A stretch of DNA of 64,000 nucleotides from Flavobacterium tistrianum. GTDB taxonomy: Bacteria > Bacteroidota > Bacteroidia > Flavobacteriales > Flavobacteriaceae. The position numbers and the translations under genes were made by a program. This document shows, in pieces, positions 50,821-59,269 of this stretch (its first letter is position 1; each line of letters starts with the position of its first letter). The notes under the pieces were generated by a model. It worked only from the letters and a program-made list of their open reading frames with translations. It ran no database searches and had not been told where the DNA came from. The stretch covers positions 33,987-97,986 of the forward strand of contig NZ_QJRH01000058.1 of the NCBI RefSeq assembly GCF_003254545.1. Reading direction: 5' to 3'.

Positions 50821-51387
50821 TTATAAAAATTTAAATCCTAGAGAAAAATTAGTTACTCCAGTTTTAATTTCACTATTAGGAGAAGCATCAATATCTGTAA
50901 GCCCCGCAAGATATCTCACATCAAAAGTAAGCCTCCAAACATCGACCCCAACACCTCCGAGAATACTATGATTGTTCCTTTCAAATGCAATAGCGTTAAG
51001 ATTATTGCTACTGCTTATATCTGAATAATTTTTCCAGTTGTATCCCGCAAAAACTCTTACATTTCCTATTTTTCCGAGTGGAATAATTTTGAAGCCGGCT
51101 ATTAAAGTGGCATCAGTGCCAGATAATTTAAATTCGGTTTCGCCTCGACCATCTTGGAAAACACTAAAATTAGTTTGGGCATAACCAAATTCACCCTGCG
51201 CATAAAAAACAGTAAGATTTACTCGAGCAAAAGCGGCAAATCCAATTCCTGTATTCGTATGATCGGAGCTGAAATTTTTTGCATCAACAGAAGTAATATT
51301 GGTCGAAAATTGCGGTCCGATTTGTATTAATTGTGCAAATCCATTGGCACAAATACATAAAAACGCTGCTAAAAAGAATTTTTTCAT
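50821..51387 (-). CDS. Outer membrane beta-barrel protein (porin-like)
   Basis: The protein has 188 residues. A signal peptide (MKKFFLAAFLCICANGFAQ) is followed by alternating hydrophobic strands (GFAAFARVNLTVFYAQGEFGYAQ, VRVFAGYNWKNYSD, LTFDVRYLAGLTDI) and a terminal phenylalanine strand FSLGFKFL, the OMP-type ending. It resembles small OmpA-like or PorT-like eight-stranded barrels. The function is unknown. Confidence 0.85.
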   Translation of the reverse strand: MKKFFLAAFLCICANGFAQLIQIGPQFSTNITSVDAKNFSSDHTNTGIGFAAFARVNLTVFYAQGEFGYAQTNFSVFQDGRGETEFKLSGTDATLIAGFKIIPLGKIGNVRVFAGYNWKNYSDISSSNNLNAIAFERNNHSILGGVGVDVWRLTFDVRYLAGLTDIDASPNSEIKTGVTNFSLGFKFL

Positions 51388-51532
51388 AACGGAATCTGTT
51401 TGATTTTGGTACCATAAAAATAATCATAATAGATTAAAATTGAATGATTTATCTGGTTTATTTTTTATAAGATTATGATTGTTAGTTGTGTTTGCTTTTT
51501 GTTTTACGTTCTTATATGAGATCGAAATGAAT

Positions 51533-51540
51533 TATTTTTG
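51533..51540 (+). promoter_or_regulatory. Putative -7 box (TATTTTTG) for the acetyltransferase at 51561
   Basis: TATTTTTG fits TAnnTTTG and lies 20 bases before the ATG. Confidence 0.5.
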
Positions 51541-51560
51541 AGAAGATTTAATAGGTACTT

Positions 51561-51965
51561 ATGGAAATTAAAACAATAAAAGCATCAGATACTTGGCAGA
51601 TTCGTCACGAAGTAATGTGGCCTGACCAACCGTTTGAATTTGTACAATTGAAAGAAGACGATTCAGGATTTCATTTTGGCGTTTTTGAGGATGATAAATT
51701 AGTTTCTATAGTTTCTTGTTTTATAGAAGGAAAGGAAATGCAATTCAGAAAACTGGCTTCTTTAGAAGAATATCAAGGAAAAGGAATTGCTTCCTATCTT
51801 TTAAAATATATTATTGAATTTGCAAAAAGTAAAAAAATAGAAAAAGTTTGGTGTAACGCCAGAAGCAATAAAAAATCTTTTTATGAAAAAACAGGACTTA
51901 TAGATACTCATAAAACATTTGTAAAAGCTAGTCAGGAGTTTACGATAATGGAAATTGAACTTTAA
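51561..51965 (+). CDS. GNAT-family N-acetyltransferase
   Basis: The protein has 134 residues. The acetyl-CoA binding motif is FRKLASLEEYQGKGIASYLLKYIIEFA (Q-x-x-G-x-G/A form), followed by VWCNARSNKKSFYEKTGLI, typical for GNAT proteins. The acceptor is unknown. It is a single-gene unit. Confidence 0.9.
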   Translation: MEIKTIKASDTWQIRHEVMWPDQPFEFVQLKEDDSGFHFGVFEDDKLVSIVSCFIEGKEMQFRKLASLEEYQGKGIASYLLKYIIEFAKSKKIEKVWCNARSNKKSFYEKTGLIDTHKTFVKASQEFTIMEIEL

Positions 51966-52159
51966 AAATAATAGCTTTTTTGTTTCGGATAAATTATTGT
52001 TTTGTAGTTGTTTATATTGTGTTTTTTGAATCAAATGATGCTTTTCTTCATCTAATCTTCATATAAAAAGTTACCGAAAACGTTTTCATTTTATGTAACT
52101 GTTAAAGCTTGTTAAAAAATCTTTTTTTGTTTTAATTCTTTTATTACTTTCGCACCGAA

Positions 52160-52540
52160 ATGAGAAAGTTAATAGTATTTTTAGTATTCATGAATATGCT
52201 TCTGTTTGGCGGAGGCCAATATTTGAATGCAAATACTTTTGGTCCTCATAATCACCATCATTTACAAAAACACAGAGTTAAGTTTACCAATCAGGATCGC
52301 GGAAGTTCAACAATTGAAGAAGCTACGGATATTGATTTAGAAGAAGATCTAGTTGGAGGTGAAGATGTTGATTTACTTGCGAACAAATATTTTACTGCTT
52401 CGTATAGTTTGGTAGACGCGTTGTATCTGGCACTTTCAGATCAGTCTGCAGCGAATGATTCTAATCGTTTAAAATTTTCTACGCCTATATTCGGGCATTC
52501 AAATCCTATTTATATTACTCAACGAGTATTAAGAATTTGA
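52160..52540 (+). CDS. Small secreted protein ahead of the RND operon
   Basis: The protein has 126 residues. A signal peptide (MRKLIVFLVFMNMLLFGGGQYLNA) precedes a His-rich segment (PHNHHHLQKH) and an acidic segment (EEATDIDLEEDLVGGEDVD), suggesting possible metal binding. The C-terminal part is SYSLVDALYLALSD and YITQRVLRI. I know no function. It precedes the RND genes by 177 bases and may be co-expressed. Confidence 0.7.
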   Translation: MRKLIVFLVFMNMLLFGGGQYLNANTFGPHNHHHLQKHRVKFTNQDRGSSTIEEATDIDLEEDLVGGEDVDLLANKYFTASYSLVDALYLALSDQSAANDSNRLKFSTPIFGHSNPIYITQRVLRI

Positions 52541-52717
52541 TTTTATAGTATACATCGGTTACCTGAGTTTTGATCTCTGCGTATCTTGCTGTTGTATATT
52601 TTTCTACTTCTGCTTATATGAAGGTGAAGGTCTGGACTAAGGCTGACTGATACATTTTAACATCCAAAAGGAATATTCATTCCAAAGCATTCAATCGCTT
52701 AATTTCCAAACTAAATC

Positions 52718-53800
52718 ATGAAAAAAATCATTGTTTTCACAGGCTTAATGGCCTTGGTGTGCTTAACGAGCTGTACATCTAAAAAAGAAGAAAAAGAAGA
52801 AGTTGAAAAATTCACTGTTACTAATCCGGTCAGAATTGATACTTCGTTTACAAAAGAATACGTTTCACAAATTAGATCGGTTCGTAATATCGAGCTTCGC
52901 GCTCAAGAAAAAGGGTTTTTACAAAATATATATGTTGACGAAGGACAGTTTGTAAAAAAAGGACAGCTGTTGTTTAAAATTATGCCAAACATGTATCAGG
53001 CAGAATTATTAAAAGCGCAGTCAGAACAAAAATCTGCAGAAATCGAATTGCAGAATTCTAAATTATTGGCAGACAAAAATATCGTTTCTAAAAACGAATT
53101 GAGTGTTGCTCAGGCAAAACTGCAATCTGCAAAAGCTGAAGTATCATTAGCAAAGCTTCATTTATCATTTACAGAAATCAGAGCTCCGTTTGACGGAACA
53201 ATTGACCGTATTCCTTTAAAACTAGGAAGTTTAATTGACGAAGGAGAACTATTGACTAGTCTTTCAGACAACAGTCAAATGTTTGCTTATTTCAATGTTT
53301 CTGAGCCAGAATATATTAGTTATGAAACGAATATTAAAGACCGTGCAGATAACAAAGTAAATTTAGTTTTGGCTAACGGGGAACTTTTTAAAGAAAAAGG
53401 AAACGTTGAGGTAATTGAAAGTGAATTCAACAATGAAACTGGAAACATCGCTTTCAGAGCAAGATTCCCTAATTCTGGAAAATTACTTAGAAATGGAGAA
53501 ACAGGACAAGTTCAGATGAATGTTCCTCTTAAAAATGCTATTGTAATTCCGCAAAAAGCGACTTACGAAATTCAAGACAAAAAATATGTTTTTGTAGTAG
53601 GGAAAGACAACAAAGTGAGTTCGAGAGAGATCACAATTACTGGAGAAATTCCTGATTTATATGTAATCAAAAGTGGCATTACAGAAAATGATAGAATCCT
53701 ACTAGAAGGTGTTCAAAAAGTAAAAGAAAACGACAAGATTAAATTCGATTACGAATCTCCTAAAGAAGTAATCAATCATTTACGCTTAAAAGCAGAATAG
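52718..53800 (+). CDS. RND efflux periplasmic adaptor, lipoprotein
   Basis: The protein has 360 residues. The lipobox LTSC (residues 16-19) anchors it. Adaptor domains follow: lipoyl halves (NIELRAQEKGFLQNIYVDEGQFVKKGQLLFKI and LSFTEIRAPFDGTIDRIPLKLGSLI), a short coiled coil between them, and a beta-barrel plus membrane-proximal domain (RNGETGQVQMNVPLKNAIVIPQKATYEI). It links the pump to the outer membrane factor. The pump gene follows after a 114-base spacer with a family C repeat. Confidence 0.95.
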   Translation: MKKIIVFTGLMALVCLTSCTSKKEEKEEVEKFTVTNPVRIDTSFTKEYVSQIRSVRNIELRAQEKGFLQNIYVDEGQFVKKGQLLFKIMPNMYQAELLKAQSEQKSAEIELQNSKLLADKNIVSKNELSVAQAKLQSAKAEVSLAKLHLSFTEIRAPFDGTIDRIPLKLGSLIDEGELLTSLSDNSQMFAYFNVSEPEYISYETNIKDRADNKVNLVLANGELFKEKGNVEVIESEFNNETGNIAFRARFPNSGKLLRNGETGQVQMNVPLKNAIVIPQKATYEIQDKKYVFVVGKDNKVSSREITITGEIPDLYVIKSGITENDRILLEGVQKVKENDKIKFDYESPKEVINHLRLKAE

Positions 53801-53810
53801 TTTTTTGTTT

Positions 53811-53872
53811 CTATAGTTTCAAGTTTAAGGTTTCAAGTTGCGTACTGAACCTGAAACCTGAAATGTGAGACA
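53811..53872. repeat. Family C inverted repeat between RND adaptor and pump genes
   Basis: tttcaagtttaaggtttcaa faces cctgaaacctgaaatgtg. It is similar to the elements at 24009, 28040 and 34983. Confidence 0.65.
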
Positions 53873-53914
53873 ATTTTAAACTTCAATAAGTTTAATCATT
53901 TAAAAAATATTAAA

Positions 53915-56900
53915 ATGTTTAATAAATTTATTCAAAGACCTGTTCTTTCGATAGTAATATCGTTGATTATTGTCTTTTTAGGGGTGTTGTCGGTTTTAAA
54001 TTTACCAATTACACAGTTCCCTACAATTTCGCCTCCAATGGTGAACGTTACCGCAGATTATCCTGGATCTAATGGTGAGTTGATGATCAAGGCGGTTGTT
54101 ATTCCTTTGGAAAGAGCCTTAAACGGGGTTCCGGGAATGAAATATATGGCTTCTGATGCAGGAAACGACGGTGAAGCTACAATTAAAGTGGTTTTTAACT
54201 TAGGTACAGATCCTAACCAAGCAGCAATTAACGTACAGAACCGTGTGGCTTCTGTTACCAATAAACTTCCTCCTTTGGTAATTCGTGAAGGTATCAAAAT
54301 TACTCGAGAAGTACCGAGTATGTTGATGTACGTGAATCTTTACAGTACAGACAAAAATACTGATATGAAGTTCTTGTATAACTATGCCGATATCAACGTA
54401 CTTTCTGAATTGAAAAGGGTAAATGGTATTGGTTCTGGAGATATCTTAGGAACACGTGAATATGCAATGCGTATTTGGTTGAAACCAGATCGTATGTTAG
54501 CTTATAAAATTTCTGCTGATGAAATAATGGAAGCATTATCTAGTCAGAGTTTGGAGGCTTCTCCAGGTAAAACGGGAGAAAGTTCTGGTAAACGTTCTCA
54601 AGCATTTGAATATGTATTGAAATATTCTGGACGTTTTACAACAAAAGAACAGTATGAGAATATTGTAGTAAAAGCAAATCCAAATGGTGAGCTTTTGAGA
54701 CTAAAAGATGTTGCAAAAGTTGAATTTGGAAGTTCGATGTACGATATCTATTCTAATTTGAACGGAAGACCTTCTGCAGCGATCGTATTAAAACAATCTT
54801 TTGGAAGTAATGCGAATCAAGTTATTGAAGAAGTTAAGGCCAAATTAGAAAAAATCAAACAAAGATTTCCAAAAGGAATGGATTATGAAATTTCGTATGA
54901 CGTTTCTAAATTCCTTGATGCTTCTATCGAAAAAGTAATTCACACGCTTGTTGAAGCATTCATTCTGGTAGGTTTAGTAGTTTTCCTTTTCTTAGGAGAC
55001 TGGCGTTCTACGGTTATTCCTGCAATTGCGGTTCCAGTATCGTTGGTAGGAACTTTTGTGTTCATGACATTCTTTGACATTTCATTGAACTTAATTACAT
55101 TGTTTGCTTTAGTATTGGCAATTGGAGTAGTCGTCGATGACGCGATTGTAGTTATCGAGGCCGTTCACGCCAAGATGGAAGAAGAACATCTCTCGCCATT
55201 TAAAGCAACGAAACAAGCCATGCATGAGATTGCGGGTGCAATTGTGGCAATTACATTCTTAATGGCGGCGGTATTTATTCCAGTTGCGTTTATGTCTGGT
55301 CCAGTTGGAGTTTTCTATAGACAATTCTCTGTAACTATGGCTACTGCGATTATTCTTTCTGGTATTGTGGCTTTGACATTGACACCTGCACTTTGTGCAA
55401 TGATGTTAAAAAACAATCATGGGCAGCCTAAAAAACCAACGCCAGCTAATAGATTTATTGATGCTTTCAACGAAAAATTCAATTTAGCACAAGGTAAATA
55501 CCAAAATCTTTTAGGTAAAATCGTTGATAGAAGAGTCGTTACTATTTTGGCGCTTGTAGGTTTCTGTATCGGAACATTTTTAATAAGCAGTTCAGTTCCT
55601 TCAGGATTTATTCCGAATGAGGATCAGGGAATGTTTTATGCCGTTATTCAGACTCCTCCAGGTTCATCTTTAGAAAGAACGAACAATATTGCAGAGAGAG
55701 TTCAGAAAATTGCAGAAGAGATTGACGGAGTAAAATCGGTTTCTTCATTGGCAGGTTATGAAATTCTGTCTGAAGGTACAGGTGCCAACTCAGGAACGTG
55801 TTTGGTTAACTTGAAAGACTGGAGTGACAGAAAAGAATCTGTTTTGGAGATTATGCACGAAATGGAAGAAAAATGTAAAGATATTACAGGAGCTAATATC
55901 GAGTTTTTCCAACCGCCAGCTGTACCAGGTTATGGAGCTGCTGGAGGATTTGAGCTTCGTTTGTTAGATAAAACCGGTTCTGTAGATTATAAGAGAATGG
56001 AACAGGTAAACAATGACTTTGTTGCCGAATTGAACAAACAGCCTGAATTAACAAACGTATTTAGTTTCTATAGTTCTAGTTTCCCTCAATACATGATGAA
56101 AGTTGATAATGACTTGGCACAGCAAAAAGGGGTTTCTATCGAAAATGCGATGAATACGCTTTCAACTCTTGTGGGAAGTAACTATGAAATCAGTTTTATT
56201 AAATTCGGTATCAACTATAAAGTAATTGTTCAGGCTTCGCCAGAATATCGTGCACAGCCAGATGATATCTTGAAATTATATGTGAAAAACGATCGTGATG
56301 AAATGGTTCCTTATTCTGCTTTTATGAAATTAGAAAAAGTATACGGACTTTCAGAAATTACGCGTCATAACATGTATACCTCAACTCAGATTAGTGGTTC
56401 TCCAGCTGCTGGTTATAGTTCTGGTACAGCGATTAAAGTTATTCAGAAAATTGCTGCTGAAAAATTGCCAAGAGGATATGATATTGACTGGGCAGGTATT
56501 TCTGCCGATGAGGTGGCTCAGGGCAATCAGGCAATTTGGGTATTCTTAATCTGTTTAGGATTCGTTTACTTAGTATTAGCGGCACAATATGAAAGTTTTA
56601 TTTTGCCATTATCAGTTATTCTTTCGTTACCAGCAGGTATTTTTGGAGCTTTCCTTTTATTAAAATTAACAGGATTAGAAAACAACATTTACGCTCAGGT
56701 TGCGATGGTGATGTTGATTGGATTATTAGGTAAAAATGCTGTATTGATCGTAGAGTTTGCTATTCAGAGACATGCCGCAGGATTATCAGTTTTACAATCA
56801 GCAATGGAAGGAGCAAAAGCAAGGTTCCGTCCAATCTTAATGACATCTTTTGCCTTTATTGCAGGTTTATTACCGCTTGCTTTTGCAACTGGTCCAGGTA

Positions 56901-57082
56901 AAATTGGTAACCGAACAATTGGTACTGCAGCTGCTGGAGGTATGCTTATCGGAACCATTTGCGGTGTATTCGTAATTCCGGGCTTGTATTTCATTTTTGC
57001 CAAAATTGCAGAAAAATACAAATTGGTAAAACATGAATTAGAAAATCCATTAACAGAAGAAATTGATAACAATCATGTATAA
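53915..57082 (+). CDS. RND multidrug efflux permease (HAE1 family)
   Basis: The protein has 1055 residues with 12 membrane segments. It shows IQRPVLSIVISLIIVFLGVLSV at the N-terminus, the proton-relay Asp pair in GVVVDDAIVVIEAV in TM4 and LLGKNAVLIVEFA in TM10, and a porter-domain signature FIPNEDQGMF. It is the proton-driven pump of a tripartite drug or bile exporter. The stop overlaps the outer membrane factor start by eight bases. Confidence 0.96.
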   Translation: MFNKFIQRPVLSIVISLIIVFLGVLSVLNLPITQFPTISPPMVNVTADYPGSNGELMIKAVVIPLERALNGVPGMKYMASDAGNDGEATIKVVFNLGTDPNQAAINVQNRVASVTNKLPPLVIREGIKITREVPSMLMYVNLYSTDKNTDMKFLYNYADINVLSELKRVNGIGSGDILGTREYAMRIWLKPDRMLAYKISADEIMEALSSQSLEASPGKTGESSGKRSQAFEYVLKYSGRFTTKEQYENIVVKANPNGELLRLKDVAKVEFGSSMYDIYSNLNGRPSAAIVLKQSFGSNANQVIEEVKAKLEKIKQRFPKGMDYEISYDVSKFLDASIEKVIHTLVEAFILVGLVVFLFLGDWRSTVIPAIAVPVSLVGTFVFMTFFDISLNLITLFALVLAIGVVVDDAIVVIEAVHAKMEEEHLSPFKATKQAMHEIAGAIVAITFLMAAVFIPVAFMSGPVGVFYRQFSVTMATAIILSGIVALTLTPALCAMMLKNNHGQPKKPTPANRFIDAFNEKFNLAQGKYQNLLGKIVDRRVVTILALVGFCIGTFLISSSVPSGFIPNEDQGMFYAVIQTPPGSSLERTNNIAERVQKIAEEIDGVKSVSSLAGYEILSEGTGANSGTCLVNLKDWSDRKESVLEIMHEMEEKCKDITGANIEFFQPPAVPGYGAAGGFELRLLDKTGSVDYKRMEQVNNDFVAELNKQPELTNVFSFYSSSFPQYMMKVDNDLAQQKGVSIENAMNTLSTLVGSNYEISFIKFGINYKVIVQASPEYRAQPDDILKLYVKNDRDEMVPYSAFMKLEKVYGLSEITRHNMYTSTQISGSPAAGYSSGTAIKVIQKIAAEKLPRGYDIDWAGISADEVAQGNQAIWVFLICLGFVYLVLAAQYESFILPLSVILSLPAGIFGAFLLLKLTGLENNIYAQVAMVMLIGLLGKNAVLIVEFAIQRHAAGLSVLQSAMEGAKARFRPILMTSFAFIAGLLPLAFATGPGKIGNRTIGTAAAGGMLIGTICGVFVIPGLYFIFAKIAEKYKLVKHELENPLTEEIDNNHV

Positions 57083-58526
57083 AGTTAAAACCTATCAATA
57101 TAGTATTGCATTGGCTGTATGTCTAGCAGTTGCAGGGTGTAAAACCCCTGCACCTGAGGCAGCAGTTACAACCAGTACACCTGTTCCTGAATCGTTTGGT
57201 GCAACAGCACAGACTCAGGACGCAAACAATAATACAGCAGCATTAAACTGGAGAGATTATTTTAAAGATCAGAATCTAGTAGATTTAATTGATGCCGCAT
57301 TAAAAAACAATCAGGAACTAAATATCACTTTGCAGGAAATCGAAATTGCAAAGAATGATATCCGTGTAAAAAAAGGGCTTCTATTGCCAACAGCAGGTTT
57401 AAGAGCTGGAGCAGGAGTAGAAAAAGTGGGTAGATATACGAGCCAAGGTGCGGGTGATGCTACAACAGAAATTAAGCCTGGTAAAGAAATGCCAGATCCG
57501 CTAGGAGATTTTACTATTGCGGCTTATGCAAATTGGGAAGTAGATATCTGGAAAAAATTGCGTAATTCTAAAAAAGCAGCTTTAAACAGATATTTAGCTA
57601 CAGTAGAAGGTAAAAACTTTGTGATTACCAACCTCATCGCAGAAGTTGCCGATTCTTATTATGAATTATTGGCTTTAGACAACCAATTGGATATTGTAAA
57701 ACAAACCATCAAATTGCAGACTAATGCTTTAGAAATTGTAAAAGTTCAAAAACAAGCGGCAAGAGCAACCGAGTTGGGAGTTAAGAAATTTGAAGCAGAG
57801 GTTTTAACTTCACAAAGTTTAGAGTTTGATATTTTACAAAAGATAAAAGAGAACGAAAACAAAATCAACTTTTTGCTAGGAAGATATCCTCAGGAAATTA
57901 AAAGAACAAGTAGCACTAACTTCTTAAGTTTATTGCCAGCACAAGTAAGTTCTGGAATTCCTTCTCAGTTGTTACAGAATCGTCCAGATGTTAAACAAGC
58001 TGAATTGGAATTGGTTGCAGCAAAACTGGATGTAAAAGTGGCTCGTGCTGAGTTTTACCCTTCTTTGGATATTACTGCTGCGATTGGGGTAAACGCTTTT
58101 AAACCTTCTTATTTGTTCACTATGCCAGAATCGCTTTTATATTCATTGGCTGGAGATCTTGTTGCTCCTTTGATTAATAGAAATGCAATTAAAGCGGAGT
58201 TTGCAAGTGCAAATGCAAGGCAGATTCAAGCATTATACAATTACGATCGTACGGTTTTAAACGCTTATTTAGAAGTTTCAAATCAGATGTCTAAGATTGA
58301 GAATCTTCAAAAAGGATACGATCTTAAATCAAAACAAGTTGACGCTTTAAATACTTCTATTGATGTTTCAAACGATTTGTTTAAATCGGCTAGAGTAGAT
58401 TATTTCGAAGTTTTAATGACGCAGAGAGATGCATTAGAAGCAAAACTAGAATTAATAGACACTAAAAAAGAACAATTAAATGCTGCAGTTCATGTTTACA
58501 GAGACTTGGGCGGCGGATGGAAATAA
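57075..58526 (+). CDS. NodT-type RND outer membrane lipoprotein
   Basis: The protein has 483 residues from the ATG at 57075; a TTG 12 bases earlier would overlap further. The lipobox is VAGC (residues 18-21) in ALAVCLAVAGCKTPAP. Two OEP repeats follow, with WEVDIWKKLRNSKKAALNRYLAT and QNRPDVKQAELELVAAKLDVKVARAEFYPSLDITAAIG. It is the channel of the RND pump encoded just before it. Confidence 0.95.
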   Translation: MYKVKTYQYSIALAVCLAVAGCKTPAPEAAVTTSTPVPESFGATAQTQDANNNTAALNWRDYFKDQNLVDLIDAALKNNQELNITLQEIEIAKNDIRVKKGLLLPTAGLRAGAGVEKVGRYTSQGAGDATTEIKPGKEMPDPLGDFTIAAYANWEVDIWKKLRNSKKAALNRYLATVEGKNFVITNLIAEVADSYYELLALDNQLDIVKQTIKLQTNALEIVKVQKQAARATELGVKKFEAEVLTSQSLEFDILQKIKENENKINFLLGRYPQEIKRTSSTNFLSLLPAQVSSGIPSQLLQNRPDVKQAELELVAAKLDVKVARAEFYPSLDITAAIGVNAFKPSYLFTMPESLLYSLAGDLVAPLINRNAIKAEFASANARQIQALYNYDRTVLNAYLEVSNQMSKIENLQKGYDLKSKQVDALNTSIDVSNDLFKSARVDYFEVLMTQRDALEAKLELIDTKKEQLNAAVHVYRDLGGGWK

Positions 58527-58550
58527 TATTGCCAATTAATTTGTAGAAAG

Positions 58551-58588
58551 AAAGCCTTTCGGAAGTAAAATTCTGAAAGGTTTTTTTT
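58551..58588 (+). terminator. Terminator of the RND operon
   Basis: cctttcggaa (58555-58564) pairs with ttctgaaagg (58571-58580, one G-U pair) and is followed by eight T. Confidence 0.85.
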
Positions 58589-58603
58589 GTAAGAAAATTA
58601 TCT

Positions 58604-58679
58604 TATATTTGCAATTCACTATTCCGAAAAAAGTGACCATAAACCTCGGGAGCTATCTATTAGTTCTTGGGGTTTTTTT
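58604..58679 (+). ncRNA. Candidate small RNA with its own promoter and terminator
   Basis: A consensus -7 box TATATTTG (58604-58611) is followed, after about 30 bases (attccgaaaaaagtgaccat and flank), by a 15-pair stem including G-U pairs (aaacctcgggagcta at 58641-58655 with 58661-58675) and a T-run to 58679. Transcription from the box would give an RNA of about 60 bases. No frame of meaningful length lies within it. The -33 element is unclear. The gene-free stretch 58527-58857 holds this, the RND terminator and an AT-rich T6SS leader. Confidence 0.6.
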
Positions 58680-58857
58680 ATACTTTTTAATTTTCTATCT
58701 ATTCATAAATTTAATATTTTTCTTACTTATTTGAAACTATTTATTATATTTACAATATAATTATGTAATATTTTATTTACTTAAATACCACTTCTCATTT
58801 ATTGATTAAGGTTATAAAATCTACAAAAGCCTATAAAATAATCAATACCCTTTAAAT

Positions 58858-59250
58858 ATGAGTTTTTTAGCAAAATTAGAATTAGACAATGAAGTGTTTA
58901 ATGTTTTAGAATTTGATGTTCATTTTACCCAGAATGTCGATAACAACGGAAAACCTGCCAACAAAACAAAAGGCGGGCAAATAAAACTTGTAATAGAAAG
59001 CACGCAGACAGATTTGTTTTCAGATTGGATGGTGTCTCAGACCAGCGTAAAAGACGGAAAAGTCATTTTTTATCGCAGAGACGCGATGAGCACCATGAAA
59101 AATGTAACCTTCAAAAAAGGCTATTGCATATCGTTTCATAAAAGTTTTAGAAGTGAAGGATCAGTTCCTATGGTTACTGAGATTTTAATTTCATCAAATG
59201 AAGTAAAAATCGGAAACACGCTTTTTGAAAATAATTGGAAAAACTCATAG
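58858..59250 (+). CDS. T6SS tube protein Hcp/TssD (Bacteroidota subtype)
   Basis: The protein has 130 residues. It opens MSFLAKLELDNEVFNVLEFDVHFTQNVDNNGKPANKTKGGQIKLVIEST, the recurrent TssD opening of subtype iii systems, and contains VSQTSVKDGKVIFYRRDAMSTMKNVTFKKGYCISF. It forms the hexameric tube of the contractile injection machine or binds effectors as cargo. It is followed by VgrG after 19 bases. No structural T6SS genes (sheath, baseplate) are inside the window, so this is probably an orphan cargo module. Confidence 0.88.
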   Translation: MSFLAKLELDNEVFNVLEFDVHFTQNVDNNGKPANKTKGGQIKLVIESTQTDLFSDWMVSQTSVKDGKVIFYRRDAMSTMKNVTFKKGYCISFHKSFRSEGSVPMVTEILISSNEVKIGNTLFENNWKNS

Positions 59251-59269
59251 AACTTCTAAATGACTAATT

